DNA of 64,000 nt, taken from NCBI RefSeq assembly GCF_029227915.1, contig NC_079884.1:20522001-20586000 (forward strand), given 5' to 3'. Both the position numbers and the translations under genes were made by a program. Origin of the DNA: Hydractinia symbiolongicarpus. Its lineage: Eukaryota > Cnidaria > Hydrozoa > Anthoathecata > Hydractiniidae. The notes under the pieces are model-generated. The model worked only from the letters and a program-made list of their open reading frames with translations. It had not been told where the DNA came from and did no database searches. This document shows, piece by piece, positions 10,595-23,222 of this stretch (position 1 is the stretch's first letter; every line of letters starts with the position of its first letter).

Positions 10595-13402
10595 TCATGT
10601 GTTAGGATTTGCTCTTGGTTTGTTCTTCTTCGGTCTGCTTTTGCGACCGGCTTGTTTTGTTGCAGCAGCATTTGTTTTCAACTGATTTAAAGTGTTATGT
10701 GTGTAGGTCACAGCGTTGTACGTGTATGAAGCGTTCTTTTTTTGCTCTTGATATTTTTGACGTGCAGCACCCTCCAATCGCTGGTATTTGTTACTTCTGA
10801 AATACAACAAAGGTAAGTAAGATTACGAATGTCAAAAACATGAAATAATAGCAGAAAAAAGAAACTTATCAGCACAACTTTCATCTTTTTAAGTGAGACC
10901 GTGTACGAAAGGGTAAAACGTATGCCTATTTGCATAAGAGCTTGATCAGTAAGGACGACATAAATAAATTAGTCCTATAATATTAGGTCTCCAAAAAACA
11001 TCATATAATAACAAGACCGGCCTAACTCCCAAGGAATGTTAATATTTTCGCAACGATAGTTCAAATTTAGGTCCTGTGGGAAGTATGGCTTTCGGCAGCC
11101 GTAACTCTGCAAGACGAGATCTAAACGTCTGGCCTGAAATCTAATCAGAAGATTTTAAAAAAGAGCAAAAACTTGATATTGTAGGCTCGAGATACAGTAA
11201 GAAATTTTTTCACGTTTTAAGATCGAAAAAAATTTTGCAGTCCGGAAAAATTAAATGGAAATTCGATTTTTTTCAAAACATTTCAGCATTGTAAAGGCAG
11301 TTTTGTCCCATGTTTGATGCTACAAAAAAGCTTGGAATAGATACATCAATTTCAAGACAAAAAAGAAAAAGTTCTTAAAAATCTCAATACGAGATTGACT
11401 TTTCTATGATCGACAATATGTGTCAAATATTTTTCGTAATAACAATGAAACATCACGCTTACCTGACTAGACAAGTTAAAAAAAAGTACAACAATGCTAA
11501 CATGATAACAATAACAGATGAGATCAACGTCTTCACACCAAAGCATAAGCTTAATGGAGGTATTACAGATCTAAGAAACAAAAATAAATAAATAAATAAA
11601 TAAATGGAGCACAAAAAATAAGTGGATTTTCAACACACAAGACTCAAAAACTTGATGTTAATACATTCACGCAAGTTGTGGCTGTGAACGCATATAAATA
11701 TTTATAAAAGTAGAATTCTTTTGAGTGTACTTAACTTCCGGATTATGAGAATATATGAAAATACACTTACACAAAATACATCAAACCTCTCGCCCAAAAT
11801 GGAAATTTTGTTTCGAATTTATCACAGCAGTTATTCTTAGCACCTGGACAAATACAGCACGCACACTCCATAATGATTATTACAATACCTACAACTCTAA
11901 AATAAGAAGTATAAAGACGAAATGTATAAACAAAATAAGTTTGTCGCCCAATGACTAAAGCAATTATAAAATTAGTGAATTTACATTGTATAAAAATGCC
12001 GAATAAAAGTTATGTCCAGTCAAAGGGACCACCGGCACTTTGTCACGTACAAATAGGGTTAAACCTAAAGTTCTTGACAATTTTCTTACAGATCAAAGAA
12101 ATCGCTAATATTTCAGACTTTTCCAACATTTTTCAAAATGTTGGAAAATTCTTGATATGCCTGAAAGAATGGACACTTTGTCCTCAGCTAGAGAGGAACG
12201 AGAGGGTCTAAAATATCACAAAGTCAATCTTGGATGACTAAGGATGATCTCAGCGAACTAATAATTCCGCAAAGCCACCGTCTGTAAGAAACCAGATATA
12301 ATGTATGGTTAAAAGATGTTTTAAATTTTCCATACAAATGAACGAATGTAGTTTCTTAATAAAAAGAAAAAATGCAAAAAACTGTATATATAAAGAAGAA
12401 TGAAACAAGGTTGAGATACGGTGGCTTTCCTGAATGATCATATTGTAGAGGTAACCATGAACAACAGCTGCACAACATGCACTGAAAGCTTTCACACAAA
12501 AGTAACTTACATCATATATGCTCCAGCTCCTTGGCATTTTCCATCAGCGCCAGACTGAACTAATAAATACCCACCGTTACTAACGTACGCTAAAAATAGA
12601 TCAAAAAATGAGTTTATACGACAGTTCCAAAAATATATATATACATATCAATGCAACTTTTCTTAAATTATCACTGTTGATAATGAAATGGTTGTTGTTG
12701 TAGCTGTTGTTGCTATTATTGTTACTGAAACACAGTTTGAAGTTGCAAAATATTATTATCCCTAACATATCAAGGTCAATTACTTTCACTTGGTTGCTCA
12801 GATTTCGATGAAAGACATGTCCATCAATTAATTAGTGATAAATCTGAATGAAATTTTTGTCCATAGTCACGACATTAAAGCTACTTGTTTACCGTGCAAG
12901 AAAAAACGTATATTTTTACAAAAACAAAAGGTAAGGAGTGACTGCAAGCGTTTGCATGATGATAAACGAGTGCACGAGCTTATCGTCTTGCTGCAACACT
13001 TAGGTCAAATTGGAAGATGGCAAACTTAACAGATTTAAGCAGGTATATTACTTCACAATAATGACAGGAAACAATTTTTAAAAATATGGATTTATGAACT
13101 ATTCACCGGAATAAATATTAGGATTCAAAGCTTTTGTTGTTGTTTCCACTTTTTACTTGATCTCGATTGAGTTAGATCAACTTAAATCATAAAATTCAGG
13201 AAAAGTCAGGTAATAAAAATATACAATAGTCACACAAATCACACACACAATCATAGTCATACACAGACTACTCACAAATTCCAGATATTAAACCCCAAAC
13301 GCGTGCTACAATTCGTGGCAAGCCAACATCTCGATCACGCTCAGCATGGCGGGACTCCACATTAGCAACATTCTTGTTTGCATTTCTTGTTTGTTTAGAC
13401 AT
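10595..13402 (-). CDS. CACFD1: Flower / CACFD1-like four-transmembrane vesicle protein, complete, 5 exons, 213 aa
   Basis: Minus-strand exons are 13402-13276, 12589-12511, 11896-11771, 11570-11463 and 10796-10595. All have GT..AG borders and the summed 642 nt are in frame from ATG to TGA. Exon 1 gives a hydrophilic N-terminus ending RIVARVWGLISGI. Exon 3 contains VVGIVIIIMECACCICPG followed by KFETKFPFWARGLMYFV. Exon 4 contains SVIPPLSLCFGVKTLISSVI. This order matches Drosophila Flower and human CACFD1 (...LLEAPCC..., ...IPPIILCFG...), including a Glu next to the Cys pair. Flower is a synaptic and secretory vesicle membrane protein reported to affect endocytosis, Ca2+ entry and cell competition. 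About four hydrophobic segments are present. The tail (about 66 residues) is unusual: strongly Lys/Arg/Asn/Thr-rich and hydrophilic. The next gene upstream, VAMP4-like, is on the same strand about 1.1 kb away. Confidence 0.75.
12119..12148. repeat. perfect 12-bp hairpin in Flower-like intron 2
   Basis: TTTTCCAACATT (12119-12130) pairs with AATGTTGGAAAA (12137-12148) across a 6-nt loop. It lies inside the intron between exons 2 and 3 and is probably a small mobile-element relic. Confidence 0.6.
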
Positions 13403-14513
13403 TATGCACTATATAGCAAACAATTTAATTTAAAAACAATCACATATACACGAAACACAAATCGTCAAATACATTTTTCTAACCTTAATGTTCCATTATT
13501 AGTACATAAAACTTCTATTATAAAGCAGTCTTCACATTTTGCAATATGCACATCAATTTGACAATGAAGAAGAGTTAAAGTTAACCTGATCAGTTGTAAT
13601 ATACAGATCAAAAAATATCATCAACAAATACATCATGTCACTGATGTCTAACATATCATTCGTTACATAAACAGTTTCTCTTACACATAAGGTCGAACAC
13701 AAAAGCTTTACAAGAGTTCTTATATTTAAATATTATCAAATGCATATCAAAAACATTTTCTGTTTGTTTACATAATAAACACATAAGAACTCCACCTTAA
13801 ATGTCAAATAAAATGTCTGGTACCTGTAATGAACACTCCAATAGCACGTAACTGTTAAATACTCGTCACACATATAACAGTTGGGAAATTATATCATAAT
13901 AAAAATGTCGATATTAAGTATAGCGTACTTACAGATCACAGTTAATGAATATTCTACGTTTGCTTAATAAACAATAATGTGAGTGAATTTAAACAGGTCA
14001 TCCATTTCTTATGTTTTATTAATCCGTCTTTAAAATTTGATAAACAAAAATTTTTTGTCTTCTGGTACATACAAAAATGCCTTTGTAAACATGTCAAAAA
14101 GATATGCTACTTAATATATCCTAAAAATACTAATGGATTTTTATAATACACGAAATTAAGGACTAAACTTGTAGTTAAATAACTGTCTAATATCATTTTC
14201 ACACAAAAAATATTTTATAAAAATAAGATTCTATATTCATTCTTCTAATAAATACATAATTTAAAAAGTAAACCCAGCATAATTCACCAGCATATACATA
14301 CAGATGTATATGAGCAATATAGAACAGAAAAATACACAGAAGTGGAAACCAAAATCAAGATTATTATTCTAGTTTCTTGCAAGTGGACTTTCAGCAGATG
14401 TATAGATATCCAACTACGATCGATTTGAGTGACTTTTCCCAAAATTTCTTCCAAAGTGTTTTTTCCACATAACTCTTCATACCCATTTCGAATTTGAGCA
14501 CTTAAATTTTCAT
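13403..14513. other. intergenic: Flower-like promoter side and VAMP4-like 3' UTR
   Basis: AT-rich DNA between two minus-strand genes. The part just right of 13402 should hold the Flower-like promoter; I see no distinct core motif. The part left of 14514 should be VAMP4-like 3' UTR. It includes a stop-free minus frame at 14284-14541 that reads through the VAMP4 stop in another phase. I regard that as UTR rather than coding. Confidence 0.4.
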
Positions 14514-17500
14514 TTATTTCTTGCTTTTGACAACAATGGAAACTAAAGTTGAGATTTTATAAATAATTCAGATAAATATATCTATTACAAATACAGAGGC
14601 TGATACAGAAATTATTTTTGGGTGTCTGACGGGGAAGTGTTGTTAACATAATGGTATTAATTTATCTAATTGCTTTGTCGGCACAGCGAGATGTTTAGAA
14701 AAATATGTATGCATGGATTAAATATGTTTTGTTTTAGTCTTCTGCGTATATTGTCTCTTCCTAAAAATATATGTTCTCCATAGCTAAAAATCTGAAAATA
14801 TTCTTAGTAAAAAACATTTTTCAAACATTTTAAAACTGTCTCTATTTTGGATGCCCAAATGAAATGTACTCAAAATTGATATACCAATCTCTAAATTGAC
14901 CTCAACCAGCTCCTAGCACAAAAATTGTTTTAAAAACTACATATGAATTGAATTTATATAAAAATACATATATCATGAACAGTAGATATGCTAGAATAGT
15001 ATTAAGGGAATGAATTAATGGTTCTATTGAGAAAGGTGGCTTCAACAGCATTTATTATGGCAAAACTATTTACCACATATTCCTTCTCATTGATAAACCT
15101 ATTAATATCTTGTCTCATCTTGTCTGCTATGTTAAAACATAGATATGAATGTTTTGTAATTTTACCATGTTATATGTAGCTATAGTAATGATTTTAAGTT
15201 AACCTTGAATGACAGCCTACGTGTTAACCTACATTGCCTTTGAAATTATTTTAGCATGATTTTTTTGACACAAATAACTTACTGATCACAACAAGTAAGA
15301 CTGCTGCCACAACTGAACCAAATATCGCTTTCATCTTAAAGAAAAATAAATATCAGTAAAACAATTGCACTTGTATATTTTTGTATTAAATTGCAGATTA
15401 TGTCCTAAATTTTCTGCTACCAATGAAAGTGGAGTCTTTCCAATTCAATTTATTTCATATTAGCAAAAAAGTGCAGATCTAACATGTCATTTGCCTGCTT
15501 TATGTCAGCAAACCTGTGTTTCATGACATATATATATATTTGTTTAGCAATTGCATGCAACTATACACAAACAGCAGTTAAATTAAGAGAGGAAATGAGA
15601 GCAAAACTTTCGTATAAGTTCAAGTTTCATCCATATTAAAAAAGAAAACATGTCGGAAAAATTTGCCAACATCAATCACAAATTTTTATTAACACGTCTG
15701 TATTGCTAAGTGCTGATGTAAATTAGAAAGGTCGAAGTAACATATCATGACCTAAAGAGGTTTATGCATAGAAATTGGACATTCGAATGAAAAATACAGA
15801 CATTCCCGAATAAGGTTTAGTTATTCAGTGTAAAGGTCTGATGGAGTAGGATAATTTATAAGATGTATTTAAACGATTCTAGTGAGAGTAAGACCAGAAT
15901 TAACACTATATAAGGTTAGGATGTAGTCATTTTCAAACCTTTCCACCAGACAAGGTGGACAAGGGATTGGTTCATAGTACATACTTCTAATTCAAGCCCT
16001 ATAATTTCTGTCGCACTTTATAAAAAGGAGAGAAAATAGCAGTGTAGAACCAGATTGAAAAAGAATATATCTACCTTGCAGTTCTGCCACCACAGTCGAT
16101 TTTGGAGCTTTGTTGATGAGTTTTTAAACTGGAAGGCATTCATTTCAAAACTTTCTATAAAATTGTAAATGTCACTTTACAGAACTGGTAGGTTATTTTT
16201 TGCTAATAGATGATCATAGTAGCATAACAAAATAAAGATCAATTACCTGATTTCGCTTCTAGATCCTCAAGCCTTTCTCCACGATCTAAAACTTTGCCTA
16301 AATTTGTTCTCATAACATTCATTGCACCTTCCAGTTCATGTTTCACCTTTGAAATTGTATCAGGTTTTTTCTTGGGGGAATTTGAACGTTCGTATCTAAA
16401 TAATTAAAGTTTATAAAAAGTAAAGTTTGTAAAGTTTATTACATATCATATGACTTCTTACTACCAAGGGGAGGGGCACAAAAATACAGAATACATTTCT
16501 TATTAGGGAAAAATTAATGTCAGCCTTTGGCTTTTATTACCCACTGTTTAGTGTTTTTAATATTGAAATATTTCTACACTAATAAAATTATTAAAACAAG
16601 ATTCTAGAAAGCTTAAGTATTGTTGTTAAAGTTTATAATTAAATAATGGTAATGTAATGTGATCCTAAAACATTCTGTATTCTGTACCATTCTGTATTCT
16701 CATACTACCATCCAACTAATCATATTCTTGTTAGCTCATTTTTTTTTTCCATTTAAATTTAATGAGATCGTATGAAGCCTAATATCACCATTATCGCACC
16801 AGAAAGCAATTACAAATAGATTACATTATATATTTTACAAATTACTGGTTATAAACTTCCACGTCTAACAAAAAACCCAGAACAGGTTTTATGTCACTGC
16901 AAATATCTTATGGAGAAACATAGACAATAAAATTTTTTTTCCACACAGTGTGCTGGTAAAAAATAGGCTTCTTCTTGTTTTGCTTGAAAAGAGAAATCTT
17001 CAAAAAGATGTAATATCTGGGGCTGAAAATTACTTTGTTTTGCTCTTCACAATCACATTAACAAAACGAAATAAGAATAGTGCTAGTAATTAGTTGGTTA
17101 GATAAATGGACTTATATATTGTTTAGTTTTTTCTCTTGAATTAAAAACACATTAAGCCACAGCCAAGCACTGTATATTGGAGGCACTAACCTGACTATAT
17201 TGGCCTCCCTCACAAATAATTTCAACATCAGCCCATATTCTCAAGTAACATTCCCATAGACAGTTACCATTTCATATGTATTTCAATGTATAAATAAATA
17301 GGTATACTTACAGTTCTTCTTCACTGTCATCGTCATTTCCAGACAACAATGGAACCTGCTGACAAAACAGATTTAGAGTCAGAGTTGGTAAGGATTTTAC
17401 CTGTTAAGTAATTACCAATTAGCATAGCTATTTTAATAAAACACTGCATTTATTTTTGAAGTTAAAGTCTATTACTATCAAGACTTTTATTTCTACAGTA

Positions 17501-17695
17501 AAAACATTTATTTTCTTACACAAGGTTGGATGCATCACTAAAAATTTTCATTTAGACACACCAAAAAGTCCTTATAAGGACTTGAGGTGGGCAGGATTGT
17601 CAACATGCTTTGTCAAATAACAGAGTTCAATTCGATATACAAATAATCTATTTTACCCTTGTGTAGCCAGTATCACTTCTTGATCCAAATACCAT
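14514..17695 (-). CDS. VAMP4: VAMP4-like R-SNARE, complete, 6 exons, 130 aa
   Basis: Minus-strand exons are 17695-17657, 17355-17312 (or from 17358), 16395-16247, 16154-16075, 15334-15283 and 14542-14514. All have GT..AG borders, consistent phases and a total of 393 nt. The N-terminus has a dileucine (RVPLLSG) followed by an acidic run (NDDDSEEEL), the arrangement by which vertebrate VAMP4 is sorted to the TGN. The SNARE motif follows, with the R-SNARE zero-layer Arg inside KVLDRGERLEDL; RGERL is as in VAMP4. Next are NSSTKLQNRLWWQNCK (vertebrate VAMP4 has RQMWWRGCK) and a 20-residue tail anchor ending in ISIVVKSKK. R-SNAREs pair with Q-SNAREs to drive membrane fusion; VAMP4 serves TGN and endosome transport. 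Exon 2 has tandem AG acceptors three bases apart (CAG), so an isoform with one extra Gln is possible. Confidence 0.85.
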
Positions 17696-18117
17696 GATTA
17701 CTTTTTTACGTCATCTAAAGTACAAAAATTGATAAATACCCATATTGACATATTAAAAACAACAAGTGTAGCTAAAATTTATACCAATTCTATAATTTTA
17801 CATAATATACAACTTGTTTCTGCCAAAAACTTAATTTGATCATGTTGTTTTAGGTTTTCATATGATTTCAATGGCCCTTTTTTATGCAATGATTTTGTAT
17901 GCATATCTTGAAAGACCCTTAATGTTAACTTCAAATTAACAAGAAAATATTTATAAGTGCATACAAGGGCCAGGGCATTAGGACCAGCTTGAAATCAGAA
18001 TTTTGTACGATGTTGTTCTTCAATAGGCTTCAATAACAGCAGTGACCTTAAATTTAGAAAGTTGAAATCAGGCCAGTTGGTCTCCTTTATTCTATTTTCC
18101 TTTTTGAACAAACCCAT
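17696..18117. other. VAMP4-like upstream region; no gene seen
   Basis: Sequence 5' of the VAMP4-like start codon on the minus strand, so it should include the promoter and 5' UTR. I see no clear TATA or other core element, and the stretch ends at an inverted-repeat element. Confidence 0.35.
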
Positions 18118-18598
18118 GTAAACATTGTTTTTTTATAAGCAACTGGTTGCTACAAAACTGGGGCTGAAATATGGTCAAAAATTAAGCAACTGCCTAGGCT
18201 GAGTTTTGGCAGAGTGGTAAGCAACTTAGGCTGAATTCTACTACACACTTAGATCAGTCTTCCACAAGAAGAATCTGTACAAAAAATTGCAAAAACAACA
18301 TTGGTTACTGACCATAACCCTCTTCTGTCCTTGATATTTACTAAATCAGAATTTTTTTCCCACATATTTATTTGAGTGAAATAAAAAATAGTTGTAATGT
18401 TGATTTACCCTATTTGATGCTACTTTAAACTCATTGCATGTGTCTGCTTTTTTACTTGCTCAATGAGATTCCAGGTTATATTACAGATGTATTTGTACAA
18501 ATGAAGCAACCATTAAGCAACTTTGAGGCTGAAATTGCAAAAACGCCTTAGCAACCCCAGGCTGAAATGGAGTTGCTTATAAAAACAACAATGTTTAC
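18118..18598. mobile_element. inverted-repeat element with internal GCAAC..GGCTGA repeats
   Basis: The left arm 18118-18144 (GTAAACATTG..TATAAGCAACT) is mirrored by the right arm 18571-18598 (AGTTGCTTAT..CAATGTTTAC), about 27-28 bp with one small length difference. Between them a short motif, GCAACT followed within a few bases by AGGCTGA, recurs about five times in both halves. There is no coding sequence and I saw no convincing target duplication. The element lies 24 bp from the left end of the hAT transposon. Confidence 0.6.
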
Positions 18599-18789
18599 TT
18601 GGAAAAAGGGGAAAGCACTATACAGTACCGCCTGAATGTAATGTTACATGTACACGCATTTCACAATGTCGCGTAACGATGTGATGTTTACATAAAAAAA
18701 ACTTTATGTGTCTATTGTTATCACACGTATTTTGCATGTTTCTATTGTTATCTATAGGTGTGTGTGTTAACAATAAAATATCAGGCCTA

Positions 18790-18913
18790 TCAATAAGAGG
18801 CGCACGATCGCTCCCGCGCACGCAAACACGCGCCTAATTCTGAAATATGCTGATCAATAAGAGGCGCACGATCGCTCCCGCGCACGCAAACACGCGCCTA
18901 ATTCTGAAATATG
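18790..18913. repeat. 60-bp GC-rich tandem repeat (two copies, period 64) in the hAT left end
   Basis: TCAATAAGAGGCGCACGATC through CTGAAATATG occurs at 18790-18849 and 18854-18913 with no mismatch seen. It is much richer in GC and CpG than its surroundings. Part of it reappears inverted near the right end (22413-22475), so it is probably a subterminal transposase-binding region. Confidence 0.8.
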
Positions 18914-19564
18914 AGGCCTCTGTGGAGTGATTTTTCACTCGCCTAGATTGATTCCATGTTATGTAGCTGAGCGATAATATCCTAAATTCCTGAGATTGTA
19001 TTTTCTATTTTAGATAGAGTAGTTCATTTTACTAATCATAAACTGACCAACCATTCACGTTAGGTGCGAAGCGAAAACATATCGTTCCAGTAATGACCTT
19101 TAGATATTCCGTTTTGTGAATCTACTTTGTTACCAGACCCCGACATGCTGAAATCGGAATCGTACGAAGATACATCGACATGAAAAAGTTAGAAGTGGAT
19201 GATGTTTATAGTCACATGGTCAAACGATGTTTTTGTAACGTAACAATTATGATTGATTCCATTTGTTTGTGAATGAAATATATTTCTTTTGTTTTCGTAC
19301 TTTCAGTTATCAAATGTTGTTTTTTTCTATAGTTGTGTAACAAGACTTGTAATTTGTTTTGTTGATCACACCACGCGTATTTATGTGGAACCTGTTCTTG
19401 TAATAAACAAGAAAATGAGTAATGTATTTCTTTTGTTTTACATAACACTCCATCTCCCTGTTTCTCCATTCATTCAAAAATAGTTTTGTTATGGGAACAT
19501 TCCTGGGTGAGAGCGTTCGAAACGTTATTCTAAAATAGAATAGAATACAGCAGGATCGTATGTT

Positions 19565-22123
19565 TTGAAAACTCGATTGCTATATTTATCTGAAATCATT
19601 ATCGCGACATGTCTTCGTCAAAAAAAAGTATCAAAGGGAACAAAATCCAATTATACTTTCATGAAATGGGGTATTGATGATATTATCGGACATAAAACTT
19701 TAGAAGAAAATGGAAATAGATTTGTTAACTTCGTTTGGTGCAAACTTTGTGCGAAAAACAAGCCTGCTATTCTTCAGCATCTGAATTGCAAGGGACCAGT
19801 GAAGGAAGCTGTCCTGACATATATTGATGGGACAAGTTTCGTAACAAAACACTCTGTTACGCGACATATTTCCGGCGAAGGTCATTCTCTCGCACTATCG
19901 TGTGAGAAAAGTAAACCAAAGGAAGATCGATTACCATCAATCACATGTGTTAAGACGGGAGCTAGCGTTGACAAGGTTTGTTTCTACAAAATAGGGTTTT
20001 TCAAGTTTTATTTACTTTCACTCTAACACAATTACGTTCACTTCATATTTCATAGATCCAAACGACTATTGAATCAGCAAACGCAAAATCCGCGGCTGAG
20101 GCATATACGAAGCTTATTAAATGTGCGTATCACATGGCGATGGAACCGACAATGCCACACAAACACTTTGGTGTTTTGGTAAGTTGCCCTTATAAATATG
20201 TTTAAAGTTTTCGAAATAGGTAGAAACCATGTTCGAGTATTGTTTGAGTACGACCATTATTGTTTTATCTATCTGACTTTTCAGGTTAAATGCTGCAAGG
20301 AGAATGGTGTGCGACTCATAGAGAGGAAAGAAGACGGTCGTTCTGGACGTGAGTTTGTTAATTGCATAGCTGAGGCTGTCAGGGAAAAATGTGCAGTTGT
20401 ACTTGCAAGTGGTTATTTTATGTCGATTCTATCAGATGGTAGCCAAGCCAGAAAAACTGAAAGGGAAAAAGAACTTGTTTTAGTGAGAACTGAGAGGAGC
20501 GGTGTTCCAGTTTACGTGGTTGCGAGTTTGCTGGAAGTGGCTAGGTTCGGTGGGGGTGATGCTTGTTCGATTGTTGCCGGTATTGAAAGTATTTTCCGTG
20601 ACGACAATAGTGCGCTTTTGATGGACCAAGAGAGCTTCACTAAAAAGGTTGTCAGTTGTACGGCGGACGGAGCCAGTGTTAACTTTGGTAAATACAAGGG
20701 CGTTTTGACGCAGATGAAGGATCAGGGGCGGCCATGGATGTTGATGATTCACTGTGCAAACCACCGCATAGAACTCGCAGTTAAGGAAGCATTCAATATA
20801 AACAAGATGAACGAGGTTGATCAGTTCTACACAACAAATTTTTATCTCTTGCGAAATAGTGGCAAACTAAAATCTGAAGTTGCAGAATGTGCAAAGGCGT
20901 TAGGTATCACATACTATAACATATCGAAGATCACAGGAACAAGGTTTGTTGGGCATCGTAGGCGGGGATTTCAGAATATCCTTGAATCATGGCCAGCGTA
21001 CATAACAGCATACGAAAATTACATCGCGGACGATAAAGGGAGTAATGCTACTACGAAAGCGAAAGTTTCAGGCCTTCTTAAAAAGTTCAAATCCTATGAA
21101 TTTTTGTTGACTATAGCAACTTACCTCGATATGCTTGAAATGGTTGTTCCTGTCTCAAAAATATTTGAATCAAATGAACTTTTACCTTACTCAGTCAATT
21201 CGATTATCGACCAAACAACTTCTGAACTGAATGAAAACATTGACGAAATTGGGGGTGATTTGGAGTTTTTGGACAGTTATGTTGGACGTTACAGTGTTAG
21301 TACCAAAGCGGGTGATCAGAATTGGTTGAGTGGAGCATTAGAGGGTCAATTCATTAAAGCTGGCGAAAAGCGGAAAAAAGATAAAACCTTCGTCACCGTA
21401 AAATTCCAAACTAATAAAATCAATCAAGACCATGCCATTGATGTTGTTCAAGCTCTGAAAAAAAAGTTGTGCGAGTCACTGATTAAAGTTCTCAAGGAGC
21501 GCTTTTGTGATTATAAGAGGGACAAGGAATTGTATACATCAATGAGATTCATCGACATGGAATATTGGGAATCTGATAGAGATTACGGTAATCGGGAAAC
21601 AATTCTTCTACATAATCATTTCGCCACGCCCCTTGTGTATGCAGGATTCGACTTGAACCGATCATTGGTCGAATGGAAAAAGTTCAAAATACACGCAGCG
21701 ACTCACTACAATAAAATGGCAGTACGCGACATGTGGAAGTCGCTGTTGACATACAAAAGAGAATCATTTCCCAACGTGAGCCTTCTTGTCTCTTTGATTC
21801 TCAGCATATCCGGATCAAACTCCAGTGTTGAACGGTGCTTTAGTACTGTCACTTCCATTCTATCAGACCGGCGACTTTCAATGGCTCACGATACATTGGA
21901 GGATACTTTGATCATTTCTGGCAACGATAATCTGTGGTCACCTCAGGAGCGGGAAGAAATCATCGAAAGAGCGAGAGTGCTCTACATGGCAAAACGCAGG
22001 CGGCTCAAGTTGAATACGTCAGAACCAAACCGTATCGATAATATAACTGATGATGATCGCTCAGATGATGATAGTTGTTCAAGTGACGAGAGCTGGGACA
22101 GCGAGGACGATCTCTATTTGTAA
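19565..22123 (+). CDS. hAT transposase, 3 exons, about 790 aa, apparently intact
   Basis: Exons are 19565-19975, 20056-20178 and 20285-22123, joined in phase 0 through GTTTGT..AG and GTAAGT..AG introns, total 2373 nt. The start may instead be the ATG at 19661. The N-terminal part has a BED-like or related zinc-binding pattern (WCKLCAKNK, then KHSVTRHISGEGH). The catalytic region shows LSDGSQARKTEREKELV, CTADGASVNFG and MIHCANHRIELAVKEAF, as in ZNF862/ZMYM-type hAT proteins. The C-terminus has the hAT dimerisation signature SSVERCFSTVTSILSDRRLS. It ends in an acidic Asp/Ser-rich tail. The protein would cut and rejoin DNA at the terminal repeats described for the enclosing element. No frameshift or internal stop was seen, so it may be recently active. 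Confidence 0.85.
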
Positions 22124-22749
22124 AACTATAATGAAACACTTTCTATAAATAGTTATCTTCAAATATATATATACGAACCTAAAAAAAAAATAGAATTTTG
22201 TTATATTAATTAAGCACCACAAGTAGATAAAAAGAGATTAACATATATACATGATACAATTTTCGTAACGAATGAAGTCAAGATAAAGGCTTTCGAGTCT
22301 CCAGTGTTTAGGGGTTCACTGGTTAAATCGTCCCCCGACTTCAGAAATTAATGTTTCTTTTCTCTTTTTGTCTTAATTTTGGAACTGTAAGATCGCTCGC
22401 ACGAACAGAATTTCCCCCTCTCAGCGCGCGCGTTTTGTCGCGCGGGAGCTTTTTTCTTATTGATAGGCCTGAAATATACGAAAAACTTTTGTTCGAATTT
22501 AAGACATGCATGTTATTGTTTGAATGTGTTAACAATCACAAAATATCAACTGTAATATTCGGGAATAATATTAACACTCTTTTTACTGTGCTTAAAATTT
22601 TAGATATTTATAATCATAAAAAATAAAAAAGTTTTTTTGCAAGTGTTTTTTCTTATCGCGCTAAAAAGTTTTATTTATATATTCTAAGAAATATTTATTT
22701 TTTTCATCAGGCTAAAAAGTTTTTTTAAGATAAATATTTAATGAAAACT

Positions 22750-23222
22750 TTGTTCTTGAACTTTTAAAATGCGATCTAAAAATCGTTTCGTTCTTAAATT
22801 TTTAAAACGCGATCTAACGAAGCTTTTCTATCGCTGTTCTTCCTTCTTAAACTTTTAAAACGCGATCTAAAAAATCATATCTATCGCCGTTTTTCGCTCT
22901 TAAACTTTTAAAATGCGATCTAACGAAGCTTTTCTTTCGCCGTTTTTCGTTCTTAAACTTTTAAAATGCGATCTAACGAAGCTTTTCTATCGCCGTTCTT
23001 CGTTCTTAAATTTTAAAAACGCGATCTAAAAAATCATATCTATCGCCGCTTTTTGTTCTTGAACTTTTAAAATGCGATCTAATGAAGCTTTTCTATCGCC
23101 ATTTTTCATTCTAAAGTTTTAAAATGCGATCTAACGAAGCTTTTCTATCGCCGTTCTTCGTTCTTAAATTTTAAAAACGCAATCTAAAAAATCATATCTA
23201 TCGCCGCTTTTCGTTCTTAAAT
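22750..23222. repeat. minisatellite of about 60-bp units inside the hAT 3' region
   Basis: About eight imperfect units share the core CTTTTAAAATGCGATCTAA. They alternate between two subtypes, one ending CGAAGCTTTTCTATCGCC and the other AAAATCATATCTATCGCC. The array lies between the transposase gene and the right terminal repeat. Confidence 0.8.

Noticed and set aside
14284-14541. 85-codon minus frame (contains NENLSAQIRNGYEELCGKNT) as a separate exon
   Set aside because: The same acceptor in another phase gives the conserved VAMP4 tail anchor and stop, so this frame is most likely 3' UTR.
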